From Porphyromonas sp. oral taxon 278 str. W7784 (GTDB lineage Bacteria > Bacteroidota > Bacteroidia > Bacteroidales > Porphyromonadaceae): a stretch of 36,553 nt of DNA. This document shows positions 25,012 through 33,966 of the stretch, in pieces. The position numbers and the translations under genes were made by a program. Positions within the stretch are counted from its first letter, which is position 1, and every line of letters begins with the position of its first letter. Location: assembly GCF_000467855.2 (NCBI RefSeq), contig NZ_KI259230.1:204495-241047 (forward strand), written 5' to 3'. The notes under the pieces are model-generated. The model did not search any database and was not told the origin of the DNA. It saw only the letters and a program-made list of their open reading frames with translations.

Positions 25012-26187
25012 TTAGCGCCTTGCGGGAAGGCTGAGGGCGAAGGTCGAAGCGATACTTTGGGCGACCTTATCGAGGCGCTCCCTGAGCGAGCCATCCCACA
25101 GCCCTGCGCCTGATCGGAGGGAAGTGATGAGTCCCTTGACCTCTTCGTGCGAAAGGTAGGGCTCTCCGCTAGGGCGGCGTGTGAACTGTAGAGCGTAGAG
25201 GTAGCCGAGGCCACGTGAGATGAAGCGGAAGGCATCCTCGGGGCGCTCGTTGAGGTTGGCCAAGGTATTCCGCCCTACAAGCTCCTCTAGGGCTCGAGCG
25301 GCGACAGCCTGTGCCAGCAGGGCACGGATGCTACGCAGGTGCGAGAGGGCCTCCTCGTAGCGGTACTCGGTGATAGCGAGGCGCCCTAGGGCAAAGGCAT
25401 TGAAGAGCTTCGTCTCCGATCCCCGTAGTCCCGTGAGGCTGTTGGACTGGAGGAGCTTCTGGGCTTGTAGGTAGTAGCCATAGGCTAGATCCCACGTATG
25501 CTCCAGCGCCGTATAGCTGTGCCCCGGGACAAGCTCTGGGGCTTCGTGCGCCTGGATAAGCTTCTTGTCGGTGAGGAATGCCTCGTCCAGATATTCCCCA
25601 AGTGCCTTGTCTAGATACACGGCGCCCAAGGTCATCCCTCGGTAAAGCTCCGAGGGCGCAAAGCCATCGGCCGTGACGAAGAAGCGATCGTTGTCCCCTT
25701 GGTTGTAGCCGATGAATCCCGTTTGTCCGGCGCTAGCTTTGCGGTTGTATCGCTCGGTAGCATACGTGTCTCCGTCGTAGCCCGCAGCCCTGCGTACATC
25801 GTCTAGGATCTGGGCGAAGTCGGAGCGTATCGCCGAGCGATACTTACTCTGCCGAGTGGAGGAAGCGATGAGGGGCTCTAAGGCGATCTCATTGTTGCCC
25901 CCTAGGGCAAAGAGCTGCTTGAGCTCCTGCCAACGACCACCATTGAGGATATAGGCCGTGCGAAGGAATCGTGAGTAAAGCGTCTCACTGGCAGAGGCGG
26001 CTTGCTGAGGGAGGAGTAGGTCTACACTGCTCGTACCCTGACGCTGAAACGTGTAGGTGGGATCAGGCACGAGTGGAGCCTGGTATTGGCTCTCGACCAC
26101 CTCCCCCTCCCAGCGTGAGCAGGCAGGGGTAATGGTGGTGAGTGCCAAGAGGAGTGCCCAAGAGCAGCTTGAGGTATAAGGCTTCAT
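25012..26187 (-). CDS. DUF4856-type lipoprotein
   Basis: The 391-residue exported protein has an SPII-like signal (lipid Cys near residue 23 in ITPACS). After it comes YTFQRQGTSSVDLL, and later GHSYTALEHTWDLAYGYYL and FALGRLAITEYRYEEALSHLRSI. This pattern (YtFeR.G.SSVd near the start, a YTxxEHxWDxAYGY segment, then a helical C-terminal half) is what I know from DUF4856 proteins. These often occur with imelysin-like and TonB-receptor genes in iron-regulated loci of Bacteroidetes. A GTG at 26193 is the first start in frame; the ATG at 26187 fits the signal better. It directly abuts the stop of the previous gene. Confidence 0.74.
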   Translation of the reverse strand: MKPYTSSCSWALLLALTTITPACSRWEGEVVESQYQAPLVPDPTYTFQRQGTSSVDLLLPQQAASASETLYSRFLRTAYILNGGRWQELKQLFALGGNNEIALEPLIASSTRQSKYRSAIRSDFAQILDDVRRAAGYDGDTYATERYNRKASAGQTGFIGYNQGDNDRFFVTADGFAPSELYRGMTLGAVYLDKALGEYLDEAFLTDKKLIQAHEAPELVPGHSYTALEHTWDLAYGYYLQAQKLLQSNSLTGLRGSETKLFNAFALGRLAITEYRYEEALSHLRSIRALLAQAVAARALEELVGRNTLANLNERPEDAFRFISRGLGYLYALQFTRRPSGEPYLSHEEVKGLITSLRSGAGLWDGSLRERLDKVAQSIASTFALSLPARR

Positions 26188-26192
26188 TTGCA

Positions 26193-26825
26193 CTAAGGAA
26201 GTATAATGTACTTGCAGAAGGGAGCAGGCAGGCGTGCCTCACCCTCATCGTAGTTCTGTGTCTGGCGTGTCTCTAGTACCGGCGTGGCGAAGATACCATC
26301 CGTCGAGACAGCCTGTAGGGAGACGTGGATCGTGGAGCCACGGGCCGCAGAGCCATTGACCAGGAGGAAAAGGGGCTGACCGGAGCTAAGCGTCAGCGTC
26401 TGGGTATGCTGACTCCCGTCATTGGGGATCAAGTTGGCACCCTGAAGGGTCTTCTCCGTCCCCAGCTCATGTAGGAGCTTGTCTCCCCCGACATAGCGTA
26501 CGACGCAGCGTGAGCGCACTTCGCTCTGCTTACGTAGGCCTCCCTGATGTAGATCCGCTGGTTCGCTGAAGCTGTAGGTCAGGGTGACTCGGTAGGTGCG
26601 GGGCGAGCCTGGAAGCGTCACCCCTGGATAGACGAAGGTACTGGGCGTCGTCTCGGGGTTGCCCGAGAGGATCGTCATATCTTCATAGCGACCGTCTGGA
26701 CGCTCTACCCCACGGAATGGGAAGAGCTTCTCATAGTCCTCCGTAGGATAGTCCACGGGAGCGTGTTTGCACCCTACGAGGGTAAGTGCTGTGAGCCCTA
26801 CGAGGCTCTTCAGAAGTCTATTCAT
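26193..26825 (-). CDS. Unknown lipoprotein of the import operon
   Basis: The 210-residue protein has a clear SPII signal (MNRLLKSLVGLTALTLVGC, lipid Cys19). The mature part is beta-rich with alternating hydrophobic strands (RTYRVTLTYSFS, RCVVRYVGG, TQTLTLSSGQPLFLLVNGSA, TIHVSLQAVS). I do not recognise its family; proteins of this kind often sit in the same slot of SusCD loci behind DUF4302 genes. The start at 26825 is favoured over an upstream ATG at 26870 because of the signal peptide. It lies 13 bp after the DUF4302 gene. Confidence 0.8.
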   Translation of the reverse strand: MNRLLKSLVGLTALTLVGCKHAPVDYPTEDYEKLFPFRGVERPDGRYEDMTILSGNPETTPSTFVYPGVTLPGSPRTYRVTLTYSFSEPADLHQGGLRKQSEVRSRCVVRYVGGDKLLHELGTEKTLQGANLIPNDGSQHTQTLTLSSGQPLFLLVNGSAARGSTIHVSLQAVSTDGIFATPVLETRQTQNYDEGEARLPAPFCKYIILP

Positions 26826-26838
26826 CGTGGTGAGAGCA

Positions 26839-27888
26839 TTAGTAGTAGTCATGAGTGGCATTGGGGTCATCGTAGAGCTCGGCGATGATGCCCGTCTCTA
26901 CTCCCTCGGGGTGCAGGTGACGACTCACTAGACGTCTCGTGCGGTAGGGAGCATCGTACACCTCGACGAGTTCGGCGACGAAGCGGTCTCCTCGGCGCTC
27001 AAAGTCCGAGAAGATGTACTTCGTGCTATAACGGATACCGGTCAGGAAGGTGAGTCCCTCAGGGGTACCCACATAGCCTGATCCTAGCCCTACGATCGCC
27101 TGTGGGGGACCATCGGGGATCAAGGCCTTACGGCTAACGGCTGTAAAGAGTGCGTACCGCTGAGCGACAAGGTTGCGTCCGTAGGAGGTCAGTTCATCCC
27201 TCGTGCTGTACTTCATGATGTAGTCGCTACGGAAGAGTGTTCGTCCTCCCTGATGGATACGTATCTGAGGATTGCGCATACGTTCGAAGGCGATGCGGTG
27301 AGCCTCGGCTCTACCCAGGCGTGCTGAGCGATCTTCTCCCTTAGCGATCCTGCGAAGGATGAAGTAGGAGGAGGCTGGCTTCGTCGTACGAGGGCTCTCG
27401 AAGATGAGCTGGCCATCAGCGTCTGTCCCTCGGAAGAGGAAGTCGAGCTCCCCCTCATAGCGCTCCCCGATCAGCTGGGTGAGGTAACTACCAGTCGTAA
27501 AGCTTAGGCGAGTGTAGCCCGCTTGCCCCAGCTCATAGGTAGAGCGCTGGAGAGACTTTGCTGATCCATCGGTATAGTCGCCCTGCAGGTCAAGTACCCC
27601 GTCTCGGTGGAAGGTCATCTGATAGTAGAAGCCTCCGTAGCCAAGTTGGTTCGGGAACTTATGCTGGTTGATCTCCTCTTTAGGATTCGTGAAGAGCAGG
27701 GAGTCTGTCTTAGGGAAATACAGGACTTCCCACCCTTGGGGAGCGGAGACTAATACCTCTCTGAGGGAGTCTTGGCGTGCAAGGATTCGCTCGGTAGGCG
27801 TCTTGGGGAAGGCCTGATCATCCCTAGAGCATGACCCTAGGAGGAAGCTTGCCACTAGGGCAAGGGAGAGACTAAGGCTGTGTCGCAT
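26839..27888 (-). CDS. DUF4302 lipoprotein
   Basis: The 349-residue lipoprotein has lipobox FLLGSC (Cys20) followed by SRDDQ, acidic residues that resemble the surface-export signal of Bacteroidetes lipoproteins. The body follows the DUF4302 pattern: RILARQDSLREVLVSAPQGW, GYGGFYYQMTFHRDG.L, LSFTTGSYL, ELDFLFRG and IFESPRTTKPASSYFILRRI. DUF4302 genes typically accompany SusC/SusD pairs and a zinc metallohydrolase lipoprotein, exactly as here. The function is unknown; it is probably an exposed part of the import complex. It overlaps the end of the metallohydrolase-family gene by 17 bp. Confidence 0.82.
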   Translation of the reverse strand: MRHSLSLSLALVASFLLGSCSRDDQAFPKTPTERILARQDSLREVLVSAPQGWEVLYFPKTDSLLFTNPKEEINQHKFPNQLGYGGFYYQMTFHRDGVLDLQGDYTDGSAKSLQRSTYELGQAGYTRLSFTTGSYLTQLIGERYEGELDFLFRGTDADGQLIFESPRTTKPASSYFILRRIAKGEDRSARLGRAEAHRIAFERMRNPQIRIHQGGRTLFRSDYIMKYSTRDELTSYGRNLVAQRYALFTAVSRKALIPDGPPQAIVGLGSGYVGTPEGLTFLTGIRYSTKYIFSDFERRGDRFVAELVEVYDAPYRTRRLVSRHLHPEGVETGIIAELYDDPNATHDYY

Positions 27889-28867
27889 GATGCTTGTCGA
27901 GATACTGGTTCATGAGCTGGAGGCTCTGTAGCTGGAGGCGTTGGAGAGGTATACGCCAAGCCTCTTCGATATACTTGGAGAGGAAGGCTCGCTTCTGGAC
28001 GAAGGACTCGTGAGCTACCTTGGCTTCCTCAGCGTAGCGACGCTTAGCCACCTCGTCTCCGTCGGCGTCGTCAGGGATAGCAGCATCCTGCTCTGCCCGA
28101 GTGATCGAGGCTGGAGTCTCTGTGAGCGTGACGCTGTACATCTCTGCGAGGTCTTCGCGTGCGCCCAGCATCCCGAGGATCGAGTAGAAACCTCTGCTGT
28201 AGGCGTACCTATTCAGGCCAAGCCCTTCTCTAAGCCTGCCTGCCTTCTCATAGCTACGATAGGCATCGGCAAAGGGTTCGGTAGTCGCACTGTAGCGGTC
28301 TGCCCCTAATGCCAGGAAGCGATCATGGTCGTAGGGGTGTATCGTCATCAGGTGTCGCCCGATCTGGTGCTGAGCACTGCGGACGAGGCGGTACACCTGA
28401 TCCCGGCTAGCGGGGGAGAAGCTGTCTACATTGTATATATAGAGCTCGACGGAGGGAGCCTTGCGGTTGAAGAGCAGATCTACACCTTGCCCGTCTCTGT
28501 TGGGCCCTCCATAGAGGTAGATACGCAGTAGCGGGTGGGCAGGGATGAAGTCGTGACTAGTGAAGACCTGCTTGTCTTGGTAGAGGCTGAGTACCGTCGC
28601 CTCTAGCGCCTCGAGTACGGGGCGTACCTGCTCCAGACGTGGGGGATAGGTATGCGTAGATCGCTCGGCGTGGTTGCGATCCCATCGATAGATCACCTCG
28701 GCCTGATAGGGGCGAGTGATATGCTCCTGACACCAGAGGTCTAGCTCACTCTGCTGCTTGCTCACGGGGGGCAAGACGCTCCGCTCACTGAGCTGATCTC
28801 TGGAGCAAGAGGCTAGAGTCAGGCCGAGCGCAAGAGAGAGGGTGAGGTATATGGATTGTTTCATCAT
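27872..28867 (-). CDS. SusCD-associated zinc metallohydrolase-family lipoprotein with degenerate metal site
   Basis: The 331-residue lipoprotein has lipobox LTLASC (Cys21). It matches the substrate-import-associated zinc metallohydrolase family in order and spacing: WCQEHITRPYQAEVIYRWDRN, an IPAHPLLRIYLYGGPN strand, a helix at about 160-175, and GFYSILGMLGAREDLAEMYS. Family members normally carry HExxH in the helix, with EDFAEM as the third-ligand region. Here the helix reads QHQIGRHL, so the catalytic Glu is Gln168 and the second His is Arg171, while EDLAEM (238-243) is kept. It may therefore be a non-catalytic binding protein. ATG codons at 28867 and 28864 are both possible starts. It lies 12 bp after susD. 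Confidence 0.78.
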   Translation of the reverse strand: MMKQSIYLTLSLALGLTLASCSRDQLSERSVLPPVSKQQSELDLWCQEHITRPYQAEVIYRWDRNHAERSTHTYPPRLEQVRPVLEALEATVLSLYQDKQVFTSHDFIPAHPLLRIYLYGGPNRDGQGVDLLFNRKAPSVELYIYNVDSFSPASRDQVYRLVRSAQHQIGRHLMTIHPYDHDRFLALGADRYSATTEPFADAYRSYEKAGRLREGLGLNRYAYSRGFYSILGMLGAREDLAEMYSVTLTETPASITRAEQDAAIPDDADGDEVAKRRYAEEAKVAHESFVQKRAFLSKYIEEAWRIPLQRLQLQSLQLMNQYLDKHHATQP

Positions 28868-28879
28868 CGTGGGGGATAG

Positions 28880-30406
28880 TTAGTGACGTATACGATGGTT
28901 GTTGCCCTCCCTAGGATTGGGCTCTAGTCCAGCGGTGATCGCTTCGGTGGGGAGCTGAAGGCACTGACGAGGGTCGTCCTTCTTGAGGGGGCGGTAGAAG
29001 CTACTCTTGGAGCTACGTGTGACCTCGATGTTGAAGCGACGCAGGTCGAACCAACGTAGACCTTCTTCGAAGAACTCCATCTGACGCAGGTGCAGGATCG
29101 TACGTATCATAGGTAGCTGACGGACAGTGAGCCCGTAGAAGGGTGCATAGAGTGCATAGTCGGAGGTAGAGCCCTGCGTGTAGCTGTCATTGGGGACAGC
29201 AGGCTCGTAGCCCAGCTTGCTCAGCGTGTAGGCCTTGAGGTCAAGGATAGCACGATCATACTGCCCAAGCATCGTGTAGGCTTCCATGCGGTTGAGTAGG
29301 ACCTCGTCTGTGGTGAAGAGGACATTGGTCACCGCTAGCCCACGGGGGTGTGTCTCTGAGGTCTCCTGCTGGGTAGCACGCTCGTCGAACTTCGCCAGAT
29401 AGCGTGTCGTTCGGTAGGGCTCAGGAGCGTAAACGAAGGGGTAGATCAGTGTCGCATCCCCCGATTGGTCATCGTCCTTGATGGTCTTTCGCTTGAAGAT
29501 CTTGTCTACGGTAGCTACGGTCGCTCCATAGCGATCGGTGGAGATGGAGCGAGAGAGGCGGGACTCTGTCGAGGCCAGCATTAGGTTAGCTTCTGTCTGG
29601 GGCGAGCAGTAGAGCTCGTAGAGACGCTCCCTGCGTCCCTCCAGCTGGCTCTGGTAGCTGATCCACGGACGAAGGGTCACTCCTGGGGCATGGCCGAGCA
29701 CATAGTCGGCGTAGTCGATACACTGCTTCCAGTCCCCCTTCATCAGGTAGAAGCGAGAGGCGAAGGCATAGGCAGCCTGCTTGGAGAAGTGATACTTCGG
29801 CTGCTGATAGTAGCGGTCAGAGACGAGGGTGATCCCCCGCTTGAGGTCTTGCTCGATCTGGGCATATACCTCCTCGACGGTCCCTCTCTTGTAGTCGACG
29901 AAGGCGTGCTTCTCGGGCCTAGTTAGATAGGGTATGCCCGGGCTAGAAGCAGAGCGTCCGTAGGGCTCTGCCCATATATTCACGAGCATGAAGTGCAGGT
30001 AAGCTCTCAGGAGGAAGGCTTCGCCATAGAGCGCCCGTGTACGCTCGTTCTTGGGGAAGGTCGAGAGGAGCTCCAGTACCTTATTCGCCTGGGCAATCCC
30101 TCGGTAGCACTCCCGCCAATAGTTCAGCGGTGTGTCTAGATCCTCTTGGTCGTAATCCTCCCAGAGGTACATGGATTCCCCTAGGCGGGACTGAATCCCA
30201 TTGACTCGCTCCTCGACGTTGTCGGTACGGGGTTCGAGGAAGGGGATGTAGCTGGCCGTAGGATAGGCTCCCGTGAGTAGCTCCTGTAGCTTATCCTCGG
30301 TGTCTATGCTGATGTCTAGGGCTGCATCGGGGTTCTTATCAAGGTATCCCTGACAGCTACCGAGCAGGATAGCGAAGGAAACGAGTAGTAGTGATCGCTT
30401 TATCAT
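28880..30406 (-). CDS. SusD/RagB-family surface nutrient-binding lipoprotein
   Basis: The 508-residue SusD-like lipoprotein has lipobox ILLGSC (Cys18) and CQGYLDKNPD after it, as in many SusD proteins. Helical TPR-type repeats form the scaffold (NYWRECYRGIAQANKVLELL, YGEAFLLRAYLHFMLVNIWAEPYG). The SusD C-terminal core is present (LRQMEFFEEGLRWFDLRRFN). SusD caps the SusC channel and binds the substrate outside the cell. The reading frame continues upstream to 30466; the signal peptide sets the start at 30406. It is separated from susC by 187 bp that hold tandem 23-bp repeats. Confidence 0.94.
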   Translation of the reverse strand: MIKRSLLLVSFAILLGSCQGYLDKNPDAALDISIDTEDKLQELLTGAYPTASYIPFLEPRTDNVEERVNGIQSRLGESMYLWEDYDQEDLDTPLNYWRECYRGIAQANKVLELLSTFPKNERTRALYGEAFLLRAYLHFMLVNIWAEPYGRSASSPGIPYLTRPEKHAFVDYKRGTVEEVYAQIEQDLKRGITLVSDRYYQQPKYHFSKQAAYAFASRFYLMKGDWKQCIDYADYVLGHAPGVTLRPWISYQSQLEGRRERLYELYCSPQTEANLMLASTESRLSRSISTDRYGATVATVDKIFKRKTIKDDDQSGDATLIYPFVYAPEPYRTTRYLAKFDERATQQETSETHPRGLAVTNVLFTTDEVLLNRMEAYTMLGQYDRAILDLKAYTLSKLGYEPAVPNDSYTQGSTSDYALYAPFYGLTVRQLPMIRTILHLRQMEFFEEGLRWFDLRRFNIEVTRSSKSSFYRPLKKDDPRQCLQLPTEAITAGLEPNPREGNNHRIRH

Positions 30407-30482
30407 CGTTGTCTTACGTACTTTGGAGTAGAAGGCTGACCCTTCTGCAGGTGAGCTTGTCGCCACTTGAGAGGCGCTAGTA

Positions 30483-30551
30483 CTACCTCTCAGGAGTTTC
30501 TACTGCTACCTCTGAGGTATTTCTATTGGTGCCTCTGAGGTGTTGCTATTA
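30483..30551. repeat. Three tandem 23-bp repeats with CCTCtGAGG palindromes
   Basis: Three adjacent units (30483-30505, 30506-30528, 30529-30551), each 23 bp, read approximately CTACCTCTGAGGTATTTCTA. The palindromic core is CCTCTGAGG in units 2 and 3 and CCTCTCAGGAG in unit 1. A weaker fourth copy may precede them (about 30460-30482). They lie in the 187-bp gap between susC and susD on the operon transcript. Confidence 0.85.
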
Positions 30552-30593
30552 GAAGTCCTAGGGGGGAGCTACCGCTGGGTCGATGCCTCGGTC

Positions 30594-33500
30594 TTAGAAT
30601 CCTATCTGTAGCGAGAGCGTGTACTGTCTAGGAGTAGGTAGAGATACCCCGCCGGCACGATAATATTCGGGGTCCTGCCCACGAAGACGCTTGTCGGAGT
30701 AGATGAGGAAGGGGTTCGTCAGGCTAAGCTGTAGTTTAGCTGACTGCAGACGAAGCTTCTTGGCAAAAGCCTCGGAGACCCGATAGCCCAACGAGACATG
30801 CTTCAGTCGCACGAAGCTCCCATCGGCTACTCGTAGCTGGGAGTAGTTGTAGGTGCTGTAGGCACGCTCAATATTCTCCCTCCCCACTGCATTTATTAGA
30901 TCCTGCGAAGGGATAGTAGGGACGTCGGTATGCTGTTCGTCCCCAGGATTCATCCAACGATTGCGGTATTCTCCTGAGAAGACATTGAGGTCAGCGAAGG
31001 TGGGGTCAAAGGTGGGGTTGAGTCGGATCTTATTGCCCGCCTGTGCCGTGATGAAAAGGGAGAGATCCCACAGGCCGTAGCGCAGGGTGTTCGATAGCCC
31101 ACCGATCACCTGAGGTTCGATAGGCCCGTGGTAGGTGAGGTAGCTCTTAGTGTACTGCGTGTCACTGAAGTCTGCACTGTAGACGTTGGCATCCTCAGTC
31201 TGATTGGTGGGGTAGAGTCCGAAGTCAAAGGTGGGGAGCCCGTGGCGATTCAGCCCTTGGAAGTTGTAGGAGAAGAGCGAACCCTTAGGGTAGCCCACGA
31301 GGTTACCCCGCCCCCGTCCAGCGACCATGTCTAGGGCATTGGGGGTATTGCGTAGTCTCGTGATCTTCTGGTTCATGAGGCTCAGGGTAAGGCTACTGCT
31401 CCACGAGAGCTCCTTTGTCTCTATGTTCGTCGTGCTAAGGGAGAGCTCGATCCCTTGGGTGCGCATATCCCCGAAGTTGGCATACTTGTAGTACTGCCCC
31501 CCGATGCCGGATGTACGGACCAGGTCGATGAGGTCAAAGGCATTGCGCTGGTAGAGATCTACTGTAGCCCGCACGCGGTCACTAGCCCAGGCGGTCTCGA
31601 TGCCCAGGTTGAGCTCGTACATCTTCTCCCAGGTAAGGTCACGGTTCTCTAGGTGGCGAATGCGCAGGGCATTCTCTCGGTCCTGATAGCGACGAGGCGT
31701 AGTGGTACCGCCCTGATAGACCGAGTTAGCATTGACGGCTTCCTCGTTCATTTTGGCGGTAAGCCCGTAGCTCATGCGTAGAGCTAGGCGGGAGAGTAGG
31801 GTGGAGGGATGGAAGAAGGCTTCTCGGTCGATGTTCCACTTCCCCCCGACATTCCACGTGGGGAGCCATTGGGTACGAGCGTTGCGCCCCGAGGCATTTG
31901 AGCCTTCTACGTTGATCAAGGCATTGAGGATATAGCGCCCGTCGTAGCCGTAGGTCGAGCTCGCAGAGAACGTCACTCCTCGGTCGTAGCGCCTAGAGTA
32001 AGCGAAGTAATCCTCCCCCTCACGAAGGAGCTTACTGAATATGCGAGGGTCGGTATTGATCTGCCCGCCACGATCGTACTGCAAGCCGTAGCCCGTGAAG
32101 GGTGTATGCGAGCGATCTGCATAGCGGATCTCAGTGAAGCCAAAGGCCTTGATATCATGTGCGCCTATACGGCGGTCATAGTCTAGAGCCAGACGCATTA
32201 GATAGCTCTTCAGGCTCGTCTCATCCTTTTTAAGTATCCCCCCATGAGGCAGGGCAACCTGAGGGAGTCGCTCGGGGTGCTCGGGGTCACGTAGCAGGTA
32301 GATGTTGGCCGAGGCGACCTCGGGTGTCTCCATGGCTCTGTAGGCTAGGACCTGGTTGGACTGCTCTGAGATCTCGTGGGTCATAGAGGTATAAGCCTGT
32401 CGGGTGGAGACGAGGGCACGGGCTTCAAGATGCGGGGATACCTTGTAGCTGGCTTCAGCTTGAGCCTTGAAGTCGAGCACCCCGATGTCCATGTGATTGG
32501 AGCGGTATTCCTGATGGATGTTGAAAGGGGCCCAGTTATTGCGGTACCGCTCGGAGGGCAGGAGTGTACGGCTCGTCCCCAGCGCATAGCTAAAGGGGTT
32601 GATATCGAAGTCTCTCTCGAAGATCCCTAGCGTAGTATTCTTGCGCTGGGGTAGGGTGCCAGGCGCATTCTGTGAGCGGACGTTCCCCTGAGCAGAGAGT
32701 GTGACCTGTAGGCGATCCCCGAGGTAGAAGGTATTCTTGAGGTTGGCGGTGATACGCTGTACCCGATCTGCTACTGTCCAGCCTCCGTCATAGAAGAAGC
32801 CTAGTGAAGCATAGGTGGCACTGCTACGCCCACCAGCACTGAAGCTCACGGTGTGACTCGTCGTAGGTGTCAGGCGGAAGAGCTCCCGGAACCAATCGGT
32901 ATTAGCTCGCTCATGCTCCTCTAAGAAGGCTCTACGTGCCTCGGGTGTGTTCTTCAGCTGATAAGTACCCGTCTCAGGGTTGTACTCCGAGAGCGCCTTA
33001 TTAAGTAGATGGTATACCCCACCACGACGACCATAGAGGGAGCTGGCGAGGCTGAAGTAGCCCTTCTGTCTCATTTCCTCGTAGATCCCCATCGTCTCCT
33101 GCGAGTTCAATAGGTCGTACTGGCTATAGCTAGGTCTTAGGCGCATAGAGTTCTCCGTGGAGTAGCTTACCCTCAGTGGCGTATCCCTACGTCCAGACTT
33201 AGTCGTCACGACGATCACCCCGTTGAGGGCTCGTGCTCCATATATAGAGGTGGCGGAAGCATCCTTCAGTACCTGTATGTCTTGTATATCGGAGGCGTTG
33301 AGGCCGGAGACGGCGGAACTGATCAGCGTCGCTGCGTCTCCCGACGCAAGCTGATCGAGGCTAAGGCGAACGAGGTCCTCGTAGACAGCCCCATCGATTA
33401 CCCACAGGGGCTGTACATTACCTAGTATGGATGCTCCCCCTCGGATATTGATACGGGGTGCAGCGCCGAAGGTACCAGAAATGCTCTGGATCGACAGGCC

Positions 33501-33950
33501 TGGTACACGCCCCTCGAGCATACGAGAGATGTCCTGTGTCCCCTCGAGGTGGATGTCTCGCATCTTCACCGATGAGGCCGCGCCGGTATAGACTCGATTG
33601 CGGATCTTCTGATAGCCCGTCACCACGACGTCCTCTATGAGCTTGTTGTCTTCCTCAAGGGTGATGGTGAGCCGTGCGCTCTGGATCTTCACTTTCTTGG
33701 CTTGCATCCCCACGCTGGTGAGTAGTAGCGTATCTCCTATGCGGGCGGTGATGGTGAACCGCCCTAGGCTATCCGTGAGCGTACCCTGCGCTGTCCCCAG
33801 AAGTCGTACGCTGGCGCCGATCACAGCTTCGCCACGGCTACTGCGCACAATCCCCGTGATCTGCCCGCCTTGCTGTGCAATCGCTTCGAGGGGAAGGGCA
33901 AGGAGGAGCAGGAGGCAGAGGTGTATGATATGTCTAAATGATTGCTTCAT
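30594..33950 (-). CDS. SusC/RagA-family TonB-dependent outer-membrane transporter
   Basis: The 1118 residues comprise a signal peptide (ending EAIAQ), a carboxypeptidase-regulatory-like domain (about 29-105; ITGIVRSSRGEAVIGASVRL, DSLGRFTI), the SusC signature region EDVVVTGYQ (TonB box-like), a plug domain (ISRMLEGRVPGLSIQ, INIRGGASI, WVIDGAVYED, IQVLKDASATSIYGARA, GVIVVTTKSGR) and a long beta barrel ending in an aromatic residue (LQIGF). Together with SusD it takes up large substrates (glycans or peptides) with TonB energy. It begins 16 bp after the FecA-like receptor gene, an unusual arrangement of two TonB-dependent channels in one operon. The substrate is not known. Confidence 0.95.
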   Translation of the reverse strand: MKQSFRHIIHLCLLLLLALPLEAIAQQGGQITGIVRSSRGEAVIGASVRLLGTAQGTLTDSLGRFTITARIGDTLLLTSVGMQAKKVKIQSARLTITLEEDNKLIEDVVVTGYQKIRNRVYTGAASSVKMRDIHLEGTQDISRMLEGRVPGLSIQSISGTFGAAPRINIRGGASILGNVQPLWVIDGAVYEDLVRLSLDQLASGDAATLISSAVSGLNASDIQDIQVLKDASATSIYGARALNGVIVVTTKSGRRDTPLRVSYSTENSMRLRPSYSQYDLLNSQETMGIYEEMRQKGYFSLASSLYGRRGGVYHLLNKALSEYNPETGTYQLKNTPEARRAFLEEHERANTDWFRELFRLTPTTSHTVSFSAGGRSSATYASLGFFYDGGWTVADRVQRITANLKNTFYLGDRLQVTLSAQGNVRSQNAPGTLPQRKNTTLGIFERDFDINPFSYALGTSRTLLPSERYRNNWAPFNIHQEYRSNHMDIGVLDFKAQAEASYKVSPHLEARALVSTRQAYTSMTHEISEQSNQVLAYRAMETPEVASANIYLLRDPEHPERLPQVALPHGGILKKDETSLKSYLMRLALDYDRRIGAHDIKAFGFTEIRYADRSHTPFTGYGLQYDRGGQINTDPRIFSKLLREGEDYFAYSRRYDRGVTFSASSTYGYDGRYILNALINVEGSNASGRNARTQWLPTWNVGGKWNIDREAFFHPSTLLSRLALRMSYGLTAKMNEEAVNANSVYQGGTTTPRRYQDRENALRIRHLENRDLTWEKMYELNLGIETAWASDRVRATVDLYQRNAFDLIDLVRTSGIGGQYYKYANFGDMRTQGIELSLSTTNIETKELSWSSSLTLSLMNQKITRLRNTPNALDMVAGRGRGNLVGYPKGSLFSYNFQGLNRHGLPTFDFGLYPTNQTEDANVYSADFSDTQYTKSYLTYHGPIEPQVIGGLSNTLRYGLWDLSLFITAQAGNKIRLNPTFDPTFADLNVFSGEYRNRWMNPGDEQHTDVPTIPSQDLINAVGRENIERAYSTYNYSQLRVADGSFVRLKHVSLGYRVSEAFAKKLRLQSAKLQLSLTNPFLIYSDKRLRGQDPEYYRAGGVSLPTPRQYTLSLQIGF

Positions 33951-33966
33951 GTCTTGCTAAGAGGCG

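Noticed and set aside
19770-30420. Shared CTCCAAAGTA sequence 20-35 bp upstream of cmk and susD start codons (minus strand)
   Set aside because: Only two copies of a 10-mer, next to unrelated genes; most likely chance.
30483-30551. Possible small CRISPR array
   Set aside because: The 23-bp units are directly adjacent with no unique spacers, and there are no cas genes.
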